This document shows positions 33,512 through 41,719 of a stretch of 64,000 bases of DNA, piece by piece (within the stretch, counting starts at the first letter, position 1; the number at the start of each line of letters is the position of its first letter). The DNA comes from Kineosporia corallincola (GTDB lineage Bacteria > Actinomycetota > Actinomycetes > Actinomycetales > Kineosporiaceae), in contig NZ_JAHBAY010000005.1 of the NCBI RefSeq assembly GCF_018499875.1, forward strand, positions 310,001 through 374,000, written 5' to 3'. A model generated the notes under the pieces. It did not search any database. It was not told where the DNA came from and saw only the letters and a list, made by a program, of their open reading frames with translations. A program made the translations under genes and the position numbers.

Positions 33512-33847
33512 TCAGCTGAATACAGCAAAGAGTGAACTATGTATCGCAGTGCCCCCCGGACCCCGGCATCGCACGCCGCGCCACGGCGACGAGCAGGAGT
33601 ACAGCGGCCGCAGTGCCCCACCCGCAATCCCGAAAGTCGCTGCGGCAGAGACCGAGAGGCGAAAGGACAGGGCCGCCATGCCCAGCACGCCACCGATGTC
33701 GGTCCCGGCCCGACGCAGGGTCATCACGCGCAGACGGTCCGGGCCGGCCAGCCGGTCGAGTTCTGTGGCCAGGGCGACGTCCCCGAGCGGACCGAGTCCC
33801 CCGGGGCCCACCCCACGACTGCGGCCGGCCCTAGAGCACGACGTCAC
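33512..33847 (-). pseudogene. Possible remnant of an MFS-type membrane protein
   Basis: In this stretch the minus strand encodes up to 111 residues. The central part 'ATELDRLAGPDRLRVMTL', followed by 'GGVLGMAALSFRLSVSAAATFGIAGGAL', resembles one loop and two helices of an MFS protein. The frame overlaps the end of the ADP-ribosylglycohydrolase gene, has no proper N-terminus and stops abruptly. A decayed gene or chance reading are both possible. Nothing else is seen in 33495-33830. Confidence 0.25.
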
Positions 33848-34754
33848 CCGGAGACATCTCCGGCAGCGCGAAGTGCGGCAGCGGTTCGCGGGCGGTCAGC
33901 CAGGCGTGCGGGACACCGTTCCCCCCGGTACCGGTGAAGGCGGCGACGATCCCGCCGACGATGGCGGCGGTGGTGTCGACGTCCCCGCCCGCCTCCACGC
34001 AGGCCGTGATCGCCGCGGGGTAGTCGTGCAGGTAAGTGGCGGCGGCCCAGAGGGTGAAGGGAACGGTGTCGTGGGCCAGAACCCTTGCTCCGTTGCCCAG
34101 TTCGTAGGCCACCTCGGCCACGCTCGCCCCCAGCATCCCGCGGGCCCGCTCGACACCGGCGCGCACCCGGCTCTCCACCAGGACGTCCAGCACCGCGTCC
34201 AGAAGCCGGGCCGGTTCCGGGCGCTCCCCCGCCAGGCGCGTGGCACCGGCGTGCGCGGCTGCCACCGCCACGGCCACCGCGCCGAGGATCGCCTCCGGGT
34301 GAGTGTGGGTGATCTCCGCCGAGCGCATCGCCTCCAGGGCGGCGGTGCGCGGATCGGTCGCGTGGAAAGCACCGAGCGGAGCCACCCGCATGGCCGCCCC
34401 GTTGCCCATCGACCCCTGACCGTCGAACGCGGCGGGCGCGGCCTTCCGCCACGACGCGCCGTCGCGCAGTTGCCGCAGCAGAACGATCGAACCGGCCCCG
34501 TAGCCCCGGTAGGGTTCATGGCGCTGAGCGAAGGCGGTGGCGAGGCGATCTTGGTCGAGGGCGCCCCCAGCACTCAGCTCGGCGACGACCGAGCAGGCCA
34601 TCTCGGTGTCGTCGGTCCAGGGCCAGGGCGCCGCGGGCGGGCGTCCGGCCAGGAGATCATCGAAAGAGTTTCCCGGGACGAAGAACTGGGCGCCCAGGGC
34701 GTCGCCCACGGAGAGGCCGTCAAGACTGTCACGGCACAGGTGATGAGATGTCAT
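33831..34754 (-). CDS. ADP-ribosylglycohydrolase (DraG-like)
   Basis: 307 residues from ATG 34754. The N-terminal metal motif is 'WTDDTEMACSVV' and the C-terminal one 'EAGGDVDTTAAIVGGI' (G-G-D-x-D-T), which together bind the two Mg ions of ADP-ribosylhydrolases. Typical helical spacing and length fit the DraG/ARH3 group. It would remove ADP-ribose from proteins, nucleic acids or small molecules. It is divergent from the small gene at 34794, with only 39 bp between starts, so the two share a promoter region. Confidence 0.92.
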   Translation of the reverse strand: MTSHHLCRDSLDGLSVGDALGAQFFVPGNSFDDLLAGRPPAAPWPWTDDTEMACSVVAELSAGGALDQDRLATAFAQRHEPYRGYGAGSIVLLRQLRDGASWRKAAPAAFDGQGSMGNGAAMRVAPLGAFHATDPRTAALEAMRSAEITHTHPEAILGAVAVAVAAAHAGATRLAGERPEPARLLDAVLDVLVESRVRAGVERARGMLGASVAEVAYELGNGARVLAHDTVPFTLWAAATYLHDYPAAITACVEAGGDVDTTAAIVGGIVAAFTGTGGNGVPHAWLTAREPLPHFALPEMSPGDVVL

Positions 34755-34793
34755 GGAGCGCCCCAGTATGCCACCGACCAGAAAGCCGAGACC

Positions 34794-35243
34794 ATGACTA
34801 CCGTTTACGTCGTCCCGGGGGCCGAACCCCTCGAAGGCCACGCCCAGCCGATCGAGTTACGGCCCTGGCCGGGAAGATTGAACGGTTCACTGATCGGGAT
34901 TCTCACTGATCCCGTTGTCACCGTGCCCGGAACGCCCCTGACCGAGGACTCCATCCTCCTCCAGCATGTCGGCAATGTGCAGAGCTTCCTCCTGAACGAC
35001 GTGCTGTCCCCGGTCAGCGACCTGCCTCAGCGAGAGGTCATGGACGTCGTCCTGGACGAACTCCCGAACGCCGAATTCCGTTCCGCCGTCATCCATCTGG
35101 ATCATCGGAACGTGCAGGCGTCCTGCCTGACCTACCGGGGCCTGGAATTCCTGCTGTCCAGGGAGTACCGCGAGCATCCGGTCGCGCTCGTGCGTGAACC
35201 CGGCGGGCCGCCCTGGCCGGCGGTCGTGTCGCAGGAGACATGA
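34794..35243 (+). CDS. Hypothetical protein, 149 residues
   Basis: An acidic, soluble protein without signal peptide or membrane segment and no motif I recognise. Coding character is good, with strong third-position GC, and the ATG is preceded by a weak GAAAG/GAG site. It is divergently transcribed from the ADP-ribosylglycohydrolase gene, with 39 bp between the two starts, and ends at the bidirectional hairpin 35269-35309. A functional link to ADP-ribose removal is possible but unsupported. Confidence 0.7.
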   Translation: MTTVYVVPGAEPLEGHAQPIELRPWPGRLNGSLIGILTDPVVTVPGTPLTEDSILLQHVGNVQSFLLNDVLSPVSDLPQREVMDVVLDELPNAEFRSAVIHLDHRNVQASCLTYRGLEFLLSREYREHPVALVREPGGPPWPAVVSQET

Positions 35244-35268
35244 TTCATCGACGATCGCCCCTGACAAA

Positions 35269-35309
35269 CAGAACAGCCGACGCCGGGGCATCGGCGGTCG
35301 GCTGTTCTG
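35269..35309. terminator. Bidirectional hairpin between convergent genes
   Basis: Arms CAGAACAGCCGAC (35269-35281) and complement (35297-35309) are perfect over 13 bp and extend inward by GCCG/CGGC with one bulged G. It separates the plus-strand hypothetical gene from the CotH gene and can serve both. Confidence 0.88.
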
Positions 35310-35339
35310 CCACGGACGTCGTCGTCCATGAGGTGTGGG

Positions 35340-37394
35340 TCAGTCAGCGGTGCTCTTCGCCCCCGTCCCCGCACTCGACGTCGCCTGCGGGGTGGACGTC
35401 GCCCCGGAGTCCGAGCCGGAGCCCGAGCTCGTGGTGGACGACGTTCCGGTGATGAACTCGCTGGTGGAGAGGTACTGCTGACGCTGGGTCAGCAGCGTGC
35501 GCAGCTGTTCGGCCTCGGAGGTGGTGGTCGCCTCGTCGTAGCCGTCGGCGGTGGAGAGCACCTGGACGGCGGCGTCCAGCGCGTCCAGCGCCGAGCCGTC
35601 GGCGTACATCTTCTGGTACAGCTCCTGGTACGCCTCCTGGTAGACCGCCGAGAACGCGTCGCTCTCCAGGAACCGCTCCTTCAGCACGTGGCCGCTCATG
35701 CCACCCATCCCACCGCCGCCACCGGCGTCGTCGTTGTCGGTGGCACCGCCGGGCATCTGCGCGCCGTCCGGAAGTTGCATCCCCTCAGGCAGTTCCATGC
35801 CCTCGGGCATCTCGCCGCCGCCGAAACCGCCACCGCCTCCTCCGCCGCCACCGATGCTGGCCGAGTCCTCGGGGCCCAGCTCGGCGTTGTTCGACAGCGT
35901 GAGGTTGTAGTCCCACCCGATCACCGAGAACTTCTTGGTGTCCAGGTCGTACCACAGATAATAATTGCGGCCCGGTCCCGCCATGTCGTCAGAATTGAGC
36001 AGAAGATTCTGCGTCGCAACGTATCTGGCGAACGACTCGACGTCGACGTGGTCGGCGAGTTCCTCGTCGAACTCCTCGTCACTGGCGTCGTTGACCCAGC
36101 GGATCAACTCGATGACGGGCTGGAGATCCTGGCTGCCCTTCATCGTGATCTGCTTGAAATCGTCCTCGTAGTCGGTCTGGTCGTCACCCTGATCGGTGAA
36201 CTGGCTGTTGGCCATACTCTTGTACAGCACGCCGTTGTCACCGATACCGCCGGCGAAGTCCTCGTCCGGGTGCTCGACCACCAGACGCGTGGTGGTCGGC
36301 CGGTCGTTCACCGTGAAGCTGGTGTAGGCGTACTTCTCGGCCGTCTCCCCCGCGTCGGCGATGGTCTGGAGCGAGACCGCCTCGTTGAGCACGTTCTCAC
36401 CACCGCCCTGGCCGGACACCCGGACACTGATCTCCCGGTGCCCCTGGTAGTAGCGGCCCTCCACGAACTCGTCGAAACGAATCAGCCACGGCAGCGTCTC
36501 GGGTTCCTCGGTCTTGAGGGACGACGAACCGAACCCGCCGCCGCCCTGCCCCATCCCGCCCTGACCGGTCTGGCCGTCCTGACCCGTCTGGCCGGCCTGG
36601 TCGCTCGCCTGGGCCTCGGTGGTGGGCTGGGCAGAAGCCGTGGACGTCGCGCCACCGCTCGCCTGAGGCGCACCGCTCGCCTGCGCACCCGAACTGGCCT
36701 GGACGCCCGACGGTGGCTTGGCACCCAAAGTCGCCTTGGCACCCGAAGTCGCCTTGGCACCCGAGGTGTCCTGAGCATCCGACGTGGCCTGAGCATCCGA
36801 CGTGGGCTGAGCCGTCGGCGTCACCTGACCCGCCTGCCCCTGATCGGCCTGGCCGTCCTGCCCCTGCGGGAAGCCACCCTGACCACCAGGTCCGCCCTGA
36901 CCACCAGGTCCGCCCTGACCACCAGGTCCGCCCTGACCACCCTGACCAGCGCCACCCCGGCCGCCGCCCGTCCCGGTCTGCCGGCTCTCCCCGTCCCGGG
37001 TCAGCCCCTGGAGCGTGGAATTGCCCTTCAGCCGGATGCCGACGCTCGGAACGGTGGTGCCGTCGATCGTGAGATCGGCCTCCACGTAGTCTTTCTCGCC
37101 GTCGTCCCAGAAGCTGTCCAGCATGCTCTGATAGTCCGCGTCGCGGAAGGTGATCTCGATGCTGTGCGCCACGGTCGCGTCGAACAGGTCGGTGTCGCCC
37201 AGCACGTTGGTCGTCATCCCGCTGGTGCTCGCCGACGTCGTGCTGGTGACCAGCGGCGCGATCCGCACGGTGCTGAACACCACCCCGACCGTGAGGGCGA
37301 AGGCCAGGCAGAGCGCGAGCAGCTTCCAGTAGTGCCGGATCCGGACCGGGATCCGGTGCCGGAGAAGCCTCTTGGGAGCCGATGCCTCGGGCAT
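35340..37394 (-). CDS. CotH-family protein kinase-like membrane protein
   Basis: 684 residues with one N-terminal membrane segment (about 24-46), so the bulk is outside. The CotH fold begins 'HSIEITFRDADYQSMLDSFWD'. The catalytic region includes 'LLLNSDDMAGPGRNYYLWYD' and 'GWDYNLTL', matching the Asn/Asp metal-binding positions of CotH kinases. A long insertion (about 150-290) is built from collagen-like G-G-Q-G-G-P units and A-x-x-T-S-G hexapeptides. A second Gly/Met-rich insertion follows near 500-560. It is third in an operon with VTC and DUF4956 genes (TGATG overlap). The substrate is unknown. Confidence 0.9.
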   Translation of the reverse strand: MPEASAPKRLLRHRIPVRIRHYWKLLALCLAFALTVGVVFSTVRIAPLVTSTTSASTSGMTTNVLGDTDLFDATVAHSIEITFRDADYQSMLDSFWDDGEKDYVEADLTIDGTTVPSVGIRLKGNSTLQGLTRDGESRQTGTGGGRGGAGQGGQGGPGGQGGPGGQGGPGGQGGFPQGQDGQADQGQAGQVTPTAQPTSDAQATSDAQDTSGAKATSGAKATLGAKPPSGVQASSGAQASGAPQASGGATSTASAQPTTEAQASDQAGQTGQDGQTGQGGMGQGGGGFGSSSLKTEEPETLPWLIRFDEFVEGRYYQGHREISVRVSGQGGGENVLNEAVSLQTIADAGETAEKYAYTSFTVNDRPTTTRLVVEHPDEDFAGGIGDNGVLYKSMANSQFTDQGDDQTDYEDDFKQITMKGSQDLQPVIELIRWVNDASDEEFDEELADHVDVESFARYVATQNLLLNSDDMAGPGRNYYLWYDLDTKKFSVIGWDYNLTLSNNAELGPEDSASIGGGGGGGGGFGGGEMPEGMELPEGMQLPDGAQMPGGATDNDDAGGGGGMGGMSGHVLKERFLESDAFSAVYQEAYQELYQKMYADGSALDALDAAVQVLSTADGYDEATTTSEAEQLRTLLTQRQQYLSTSEFITGTSSTTSSGSGSDSGATSTPQATSSAGTGAKSTAD
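36882..36935. repeat. Three perfect 18-bp tandem repeats in the cotH-like gene
   Basis: ACCACCAGGTCCGCCCTG is repeated three times (36882, 36900, 36918) with degenerate neighbours and encodes G-G-Q-G-G-P. A separate degenerate 18-bp array at about 36690-36820 encodes A-T/Q-x-S-G-A-K units. Confidence 0.93.
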
Positions 37395-38071
37395 CACAGG
37401 TCCGTCTGGTCGTATCCGGTCAGGACCGTGACCCGCTGGCCACCGGTGCGCTCCCCCAGGGCGGAGATCAGCTGACCGGGCTCGTGACCCGACTTCAGGC
37501 GCACCGTGTACATCATCTCGGTCATCGCACCGCCGCGGATCGATTCCATGCTGACCAGCTCGAACTCACTGGTGTGCGCGATCAGCACGTCCTGGATGGC
37601 GTCGGTGTAGAAGCCCTCGGAGGGCACCTGGAGCTTGACCACCTGGCGCTGCACGTGGGAGGCGAACCAGTTGAACCGGAACATCACGACGATGACCAGG
37701 CAGATCGAGATCGCCGCCACGACCGCCAGCGAGTAGAACCGGGTGCCGGTGGCCATGCCGATGCCCATCACCACGAAGATGAACCCGACGTCACGGGTCT
37801 CCTTGATGGCGTTGCGGAACCGGACCACCGACAGCGCGCCGACCAGGGCGAACGCCCGGGCGATGTTCGACCCGACGATGAGCATGATCAGCGAGATCAG
37901 CATGCCGAGCACGACGAGCGTCTGCACGTAGGACTGGCTGTACGACACGTTCCGGTGAGTGAACCGGTAGACCCAGGCCACCGCGGCGCTGAGCACGAAC
38001 GACAGGGCCAGGGACAGGGCGATGTCGCCGGCACTGAACGTCCCGGACAGATCCTGCACTTCCAGGTTCAT
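37394..38071 (-). CDS. DUF4956 membrane protein
   Basis: 225 residues. Three to four membrane helices (about 15-110) are followed by a cytoplasmic C-terminal domain of roughly 100 residues. The 'GALSVVRFRNAIKETRDVGF' loop is the signature of DUF4956. It overlaps the VTC gene by 4 bp (ATGA) and the cotH-like gene by 1 bp, so the three are one translationally coupled unit; the same trio recurs in many bacteria. Transport or regulation of polyphosphate is often suggested but not proven. Confidence 0.9.
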   Translation of the reverse strand: MNLEVQDLSGTFSAGDIALSLALSFVLSAAVAWVYRFTHRNVSYSQSYVQTLVVLGMLISLIMLIVGSNIARAFALVGALSVVRFRNAIKETRDVGFIFVVMGIGMATGTRFYSLAVVAAISICLVIVVMFRFNWFASHVQRQVVKLQVPSEGFYTDAIQDVLIAHTSEFELVSMESIRGGAMTEMMYTVRLKSGHEPGQLISALGERTGGQRVTVLTGYDQTDL

Positions 38072-38985
38072 GAACCAGACCTCACTGTTTCTGCGTCACC
38101 GGCCGGGACGCCGGCCGGTTGCTCGTCGGGAATGTGGAAGATGGAGCGCGGGGCCCGTTCGTAGGCCTCGACGCCCTGGCAGTACTTGGACACCCGCACC
38201 ACCGACATGTTCAGCCGGCCGGCCAGGTCGGTGAGCCAGTACGGAACCCGCTCGTTGGCCTTGAACTCGACCACGGACAGGTGGGCCGGCACGATCAGCC
38301 GGTTCTCGGCGTCCGCGGCGAAGTGAAAGTCCCGGTCCCGGCCACGAACTCGCTGGTCGAAGGTGACCCGCAGACCGGTGTCGGCCTCGGTCCCCTCGAA
38401 CGCCTCACGCTGGTAACCGGTCATCATCACCGGTGCCAGGTCGAGCAGCGTGACCAGCTCCAGCACCTCCTCGACGAAGGCCTTCGACGAGGAGCCGTGC
38501 TCGATCATGACCCGCCGGTCGCAGAGGTCTCGGGCCACGCCGTAAGGCAGCGCGACACGCCGTTTCTGGGTAACCCGGTTGACCCGCTGCTTGATCTCGA
38601 CGTGCACGACGGTGTCGTCGTCCACGTCGAACCGGTTGCCGTAGTGCCGCACCCGCAGCTTGCGCCGGAATTTCAGGCCCTCGATCTTCTCCCAGTAGAA
38701 ACGCAGGTCGCGGGTGTCGTAATAGGTGCTCCAGACCCCGTAACCGCCGTTGACGCCGTGGGTGTCGCTCTTCAGCCGGCGCCCCAGTTCCTCACGCAGC
38801 CGGGGAATCTCCACCACCGGCATCAGGTACTTGATCTCGTACCGGTTGAAGGAACGCAGCGCGCGGCCGGACTCGAGTTCGCTTCCGCTGGCCGCAGAAG
38901 GGTTTTCGGCGGAGGACGACGAGGGCCCGGCCTCCTCGGGTGCAGGCCCCGACGCGTCGGCCGTTCGGCGAAGGCGCAGTCGCAT
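38068..38985 (-). CDS. VTC-domain protein (polyphosphate polymerase-like)
   Basis: 305 residues from ATG 38985. The tunnel-type (CYTH superfamily) fold has clear basic and acidic strands: 'FNRYEIKYLMP', 'WSTYYDTRDLRFY', 'KFRRKLRVRHYG', 'VHVEIKQRVNR' and a C-terminal 'SVVEFKANERVPYWL'. In yeast Vtc4 this domain makes polyphosphate from ATP. There is no SPX domain and no membrane helix; the adjacent DUF4956 protein may provide the membrane part. It is first in its operon. Confidence 0.9.
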   Translation of the reverse strand: MRLRLRRTADASGPAPEEAGPSSSSAENPSAASGSELESGRALRSFNRYEIKYLMPVVEIPRLREELGRRLKSDTHGVNGGYGVWSTYYDTRDLRFYWEKIEGLKFRRKLRVRHYGNRFDVDDDTVVHVEIKQRVNRVTQKRRVALPYGVARDLCDRRVMIEHGSSSKAFVEEVLELVTLLDLAPVMMTGYQREAFEGTEADTGLRVTFDQRVRGRDRDFHFAADAENRLIVPAHLSVVEFKANERVPYWLTDLAGRLNMSVVRVSKYCQGVEAYERAPRSIFHIPDEQPAGVPAGDAETVRSGS

Positions 38986-39237
38986 GACATCCAATCGGTC
39001 GGCTCACCGGCGGGTGAGGGATGCCGTCCGGTGTGCCTGCGACATGGTTATCGGCAATTGAACACGACATGGACGGCCGGTGTACGCCGGACGACGCCAA
39101 ACATGACCGAGAACCGGCATTCTCGCAACACCCTCACATCCGCCACCCAGCGTTCCGTACTAATGGGTAAAGCGCAGGTGAACCGCATATGTGCAGCACA
39201 TTCACGGCTTCGGGGGCGGCACTCCGGGCGAAAAAGA

Positions 39238-39258
39238 AATAGCCGCCTCACGGCTATT
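39238..39258 (-). terminator. Intrinsic terminator with T-tract
   Basis: On the minus strand AATAGCCG-TGAGG-CGGCTATT is followed by TCTTTTT, a classical Rho-independent terminator and the only one with a clear T-run seen in this window. It lies second in tandem after the TetR gene. Confidence 0.85.
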
Positions 39259-39284
39259 CACAGCCAATTCATAGGGCAAAAGCA

Positions 39285-39331
39285 AAGGGTGGACGACGAA
39301 AGGCCGGTCGGCCTCCCCGTCGTCCACCCTT
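39285..39331 (-). terminator. Hairpin terminator of the TetR gene
   Basis: Perfect 14-bp arms AAGGGTGGACGACG (39285-39298) and complement (39318-39331) lie about 40 bp after the TetR stop, with a short nested stem in the loop (AGGCC/GGCCT). Confidence 0.87.
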
Positions 39332-39370
39332 GGAGGGCTCCGGACGAAATGTCTCAGCGCACGCCGGACT

Positions 39371-39952
39371 TCACACCACCGCGTCGAGAACACCGGAGAA
39401 CAACTGCCACACCCGATCGCTGAAGGCCCGCACCTCGGTCTCCGGCGCCGCCTCGGCCGGGACCAGCCAGAGCGCCAGCAGGGCCAGCGCACCGCCGGAC
39501 ACGAACCGGGCGATCTCCTGCGCGCGCTCCGCCGGGACGTCGGGACGCCGCACCACGACCTGCTCGTGCAGCCGGGCGGTCAGATACCCCTCGACCTCCT
39601 CGCGACTGCGGCCGAACTGGGTGCTCTGGCCGATCAGCCGGCGGTACAGCCAGCGCAGCCGGTTGAGCTCGGCGACCAGCTCGAACAGCACCTCCTGCGG
39701 GCACAGCCGGGCGGCGTTGAGGCCCAGGGCGTGCAGGTCGTGCCGCACGGTCTCGGCCAGCAGGTCGTCGGCGCTGCTGTAGTGCAGGTAGAACGTGGGC
39801 CGGCTGACCCGGGCCACGGTGGTGATGTCGGTGACCGAGATGCTCTCCAGATCGCGCTCCCGCAACAACTGCTGGGCTGCCGTGCTCAGCCGCTCGCGCG
39901 TGCGCCTCACCCGTGGATCCAGCAGTTCCTCAGTCACGATCCCATTGAACAC
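39371..39952 (-). CDS. TetR-family regulator
   Basis: 193 residues. The N-terminal helix-turn-helix (about 15-60) has 'ISVTDITTVARVSRPTFYLHYSSADDLLA'. The C-terminal ligand domain has no motif I can match. The next gene on the same strand (MetF-like) ends 90 bp upstream of its start, so it may have its own promoter. Terminated by tandem hairpins. The target is unknown. Confidence 0.93.
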   Translation of the reverse strand: MFNGIVTEELLDPRVRRTRERLSTAAQQLLRERDLESISVTDITTVARVSRPTFYLHYSSADDLLAETVRHDLHALGLNAARLCPQEVLFELVAELNRLRWLYRRLIGQSTQFGRSREEVEGYLTARLHEQVVVRRPDVPAERAQEIARFVSGGALALLALWLVPAEAAPETEVRAFSDRVWQLFSGVLDAVV

Positions 39953-40042
39953 CCCAGCTGGGCGAATGTTTTCGGGTCTTATGGTCCACCGCTCGGGGGA
40001 CCAAGATCCTGAGTTGCCCGGCCGGGTCCGGACGATGCCGGG

Positions 40043-41017
40043 TCAGCCGAGCAGGGCCCGCACCTCCCGGGCCAGGTCCACCGAGGCCTCGATCTCCACC
40101 TTGCGGTTGGTCAGGCTCTCCACATTGACGCCGAACGGCAGCCCGAGCCGGCGGCAGAAGGCGATCAGCACCCGGGCGTTGATCAGGCACTGCTCGTACG
40201 ACTCGGCCAGCGGGTCGTCGGCGCGGGTGATCTCGGTCCGCAGCCAGCGCGGCACCTCGATGCCCAGCCAGGCCATGAACTCCAGGGTCTTCGCCGAACC
40301 GCACGGCGCCAGCGTCAGGATCACCGGGCGCGGCGCCACCCCCTGGTCGCGGCAGGTGTAGGCGTAGTCGGACAGCAGGTCGCGGGTGTGGTCCAGGTCG
40401 TAACACACCTGGGACACGAAGAACTCGCAGCCGCCGGCCTGCTTTCGCAGCATCCGCTCGTGCTCCTGCCCGGAGGAGGCGTGGCGCTCGGCGATCAGCA
40501 CCCCGCCCAGCGTGGGCCGCCGCTCCAGGCCCGCGTGCAGGCGGTAGGCGTCGCCCAGCCGGGTCTTCACGCTCTGGTTCCGTGACGCCGCGCCGACCAG
40601 CACGGTCAGCACCCGCTCCGGGTCGGTGCCGGCCATCCAGCGTTCCAGCTCACCGGTCTCGTACTTGCCCACGGCCCGGTACACCACGACCGGCCCGTCC
40701 CAGCCGGCCAGGTGCTCGTCGTGGAAACCGGCCGGGTCCATCATCGGCATGAACGGGAACGGCCGGGGCACCTGCGCCCGGTCCGCCTCGGCGTCCACGT
40801 CGTAGACGATCAGCCCGTCCACCCCCACGCCCTCCAGCCGGGCCAGGGTGGCCGCCGCGATCTCACCGGCCCGCTCGGTGGCCGTGCCCTCGCGGGGCGG
40901 GGTCAGGCCGTAGAGCAGCACGCCGTCCTGCGCCCGCGCCAGCAGGGCGGCGGCCCGGTCGGCCGTGCCGCCGGAGTCGCCCACACCGCTCGTGCCGTTG
41001 CTCATGCCCTGGCTCAT
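40043..41017 (-). CDS. Methylenetetrahydrofolate-reductase-like (MetF-fold) protein
   Basis: 324 residues from ATG 41017. Strands and loops follow the MetF TIM barrel: 'LLYGLTPPREGT', 'VDGLIVYDVDAEADR', 'CEFFVSQVCYDLD' and 'VILTLAPCGSAKTLEFMAWLGIEVP'. Key MetF positions such as the Glu that protonates flavin are not clearly identifiable, so true reductase activity is uncertain. The start overlaps the thymidine kinase stop (ATGA), an unusual and suggestive pairing, since thymidylate synthesis uses the same folate pool. Confidence 0.75.
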   Translation of the reverse strand: MSQGMSNGTSGVGDSGGTADRAAALLARAQDGVLLYGLTPPREGTATERAGEIAAATLARLEGVGVDGLIVYDVDAEADRAQVPRPFPFMPMMDPAGFHDEHLAGWDGPVVVYRAVGKYETGELERWMAGTDPERVLTVLVGAASRNQSVKTRLGDAYRLHAGLERRPTLGGVLIAERHASSGQEHERMLRKQAGGCEFFVSQVCYDLDHTRDLLSDYAYTCRDQGVAPRPVILTLAPCGSAKTLEFMAWLGIEVPRWLRTEITRADDPLAESYEQCLINARVLIAFCRRLGLPFGVNVESLTNRKVEIEASVDLAREVRALLG

Positions 41018-41661
41018 GCCGGGCCGGCCGGGCTGGCCGCCAGCCGCAGGTCCACCGCGCTCGCGGCGGTCTGGCGGCGCATGTGATGACGACGGCACAG
41101 CACCTCGTAGGCCACCGAACCGGTGGCGCCGCTGGTGATGTCGCCGACGACCACCTGCTCACCGGCCACCACCATCACGCCGTCCACCGTGCGGGCGTTG
41201 TGCGTGGCCCGGGCCCCGCACCAGCACAGCGCCTCGGCCTGCGACCCGGCGATCCGGTCGGCCAGCTCGATGAAGCGGGCCGAGGCCGGGAACAGCCGGG
41301 TGCGGAAGTCGGCCATCAGGCCGAACGCGAACACGTCGATGCCGTGGTCGTCCACCAGCAGGGCCAGCTGCTCCACGTGGGCGGGCGTGTAGAAGTGCAC
41401 CTCGTCGCAGACCAGGTAGTCGATCCGCTCACCGGCCTCGATCCGCGCGGTGACGTTCTGGTGCAGGTCGGTCTCGTCGTGCACCTCGATCGCCGGGCGG
41501 GACAGCCCGATGCGGCTGGAGATCACCGCCTCGCCGGACCGGTCGAACCGGGAGAACAGCAGGCCCTTACGGCCGCGGATGCGATGGTTGTGATCGGTCT
41601 GAAGGGCGACGGTCGACTTGCCGCAATCCATCGTTCCGGAGAAGAACACGAGTTCGGACAC
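41014..41661 (-). CDS. tdk: Thymidine kinase (TK1 type)
   Basis: 215 residues from GTG 41661, which has AGGA 7 bp upstream. The P-loop G-T-M-D-C-G-K-S-T is at 9-17, the Walker-B-like catalytic region 'VCDEVHFY' follows, and the zinc-binding Cys/His set is 'CWCGARATH' with 'CRRHH' at the C-terminus. It phosphorylates thymidine in the salvage pathway. The open frame upstream of the GTG is antisense to the AraC-side intergenic DNA. It is translationally coupled to the downstream MetF-like gene. Confidence 0.95.
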   Translation of the reverse strand: MSELVFFSGTMDCGKSTVALQTDHNHRIRGRKGLLFSRFDRSGEAVISSRIGLSRPAIEVHDETDLHQNVTARIEAGERIDYLVCDEVHFYTPAHVEQLALLVDDHGIDVFAFGLMADFRTRLFPASARFIELADRIAGSQAEALCWCGARATHNARTVDGVMVVAGEQVVVGDITSGATGSVAYEVLCRRHHMRRQTAASAVDLRLAASPAGPA

Positions 41662-41719
41662 CGGGACATCCTGCCAGCCGCGGGCCCTAGGTCCCGCCAT
41701 CGGCGAGGTCCCCGCTCGT

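Larger units (their letters stand above)
38986..39370. other. Intergenic region between VTC and TetR genes
   Basis: 385 bp without a credible gene, and noticeably AT-richer than its surroundings at 39150-39290. It contains two hairpins downstream of the TetR gene (39238-39258 and 39285-39331). The promoter of the VTC operon should lie at about 38990-39150. Confidence 0.6.
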
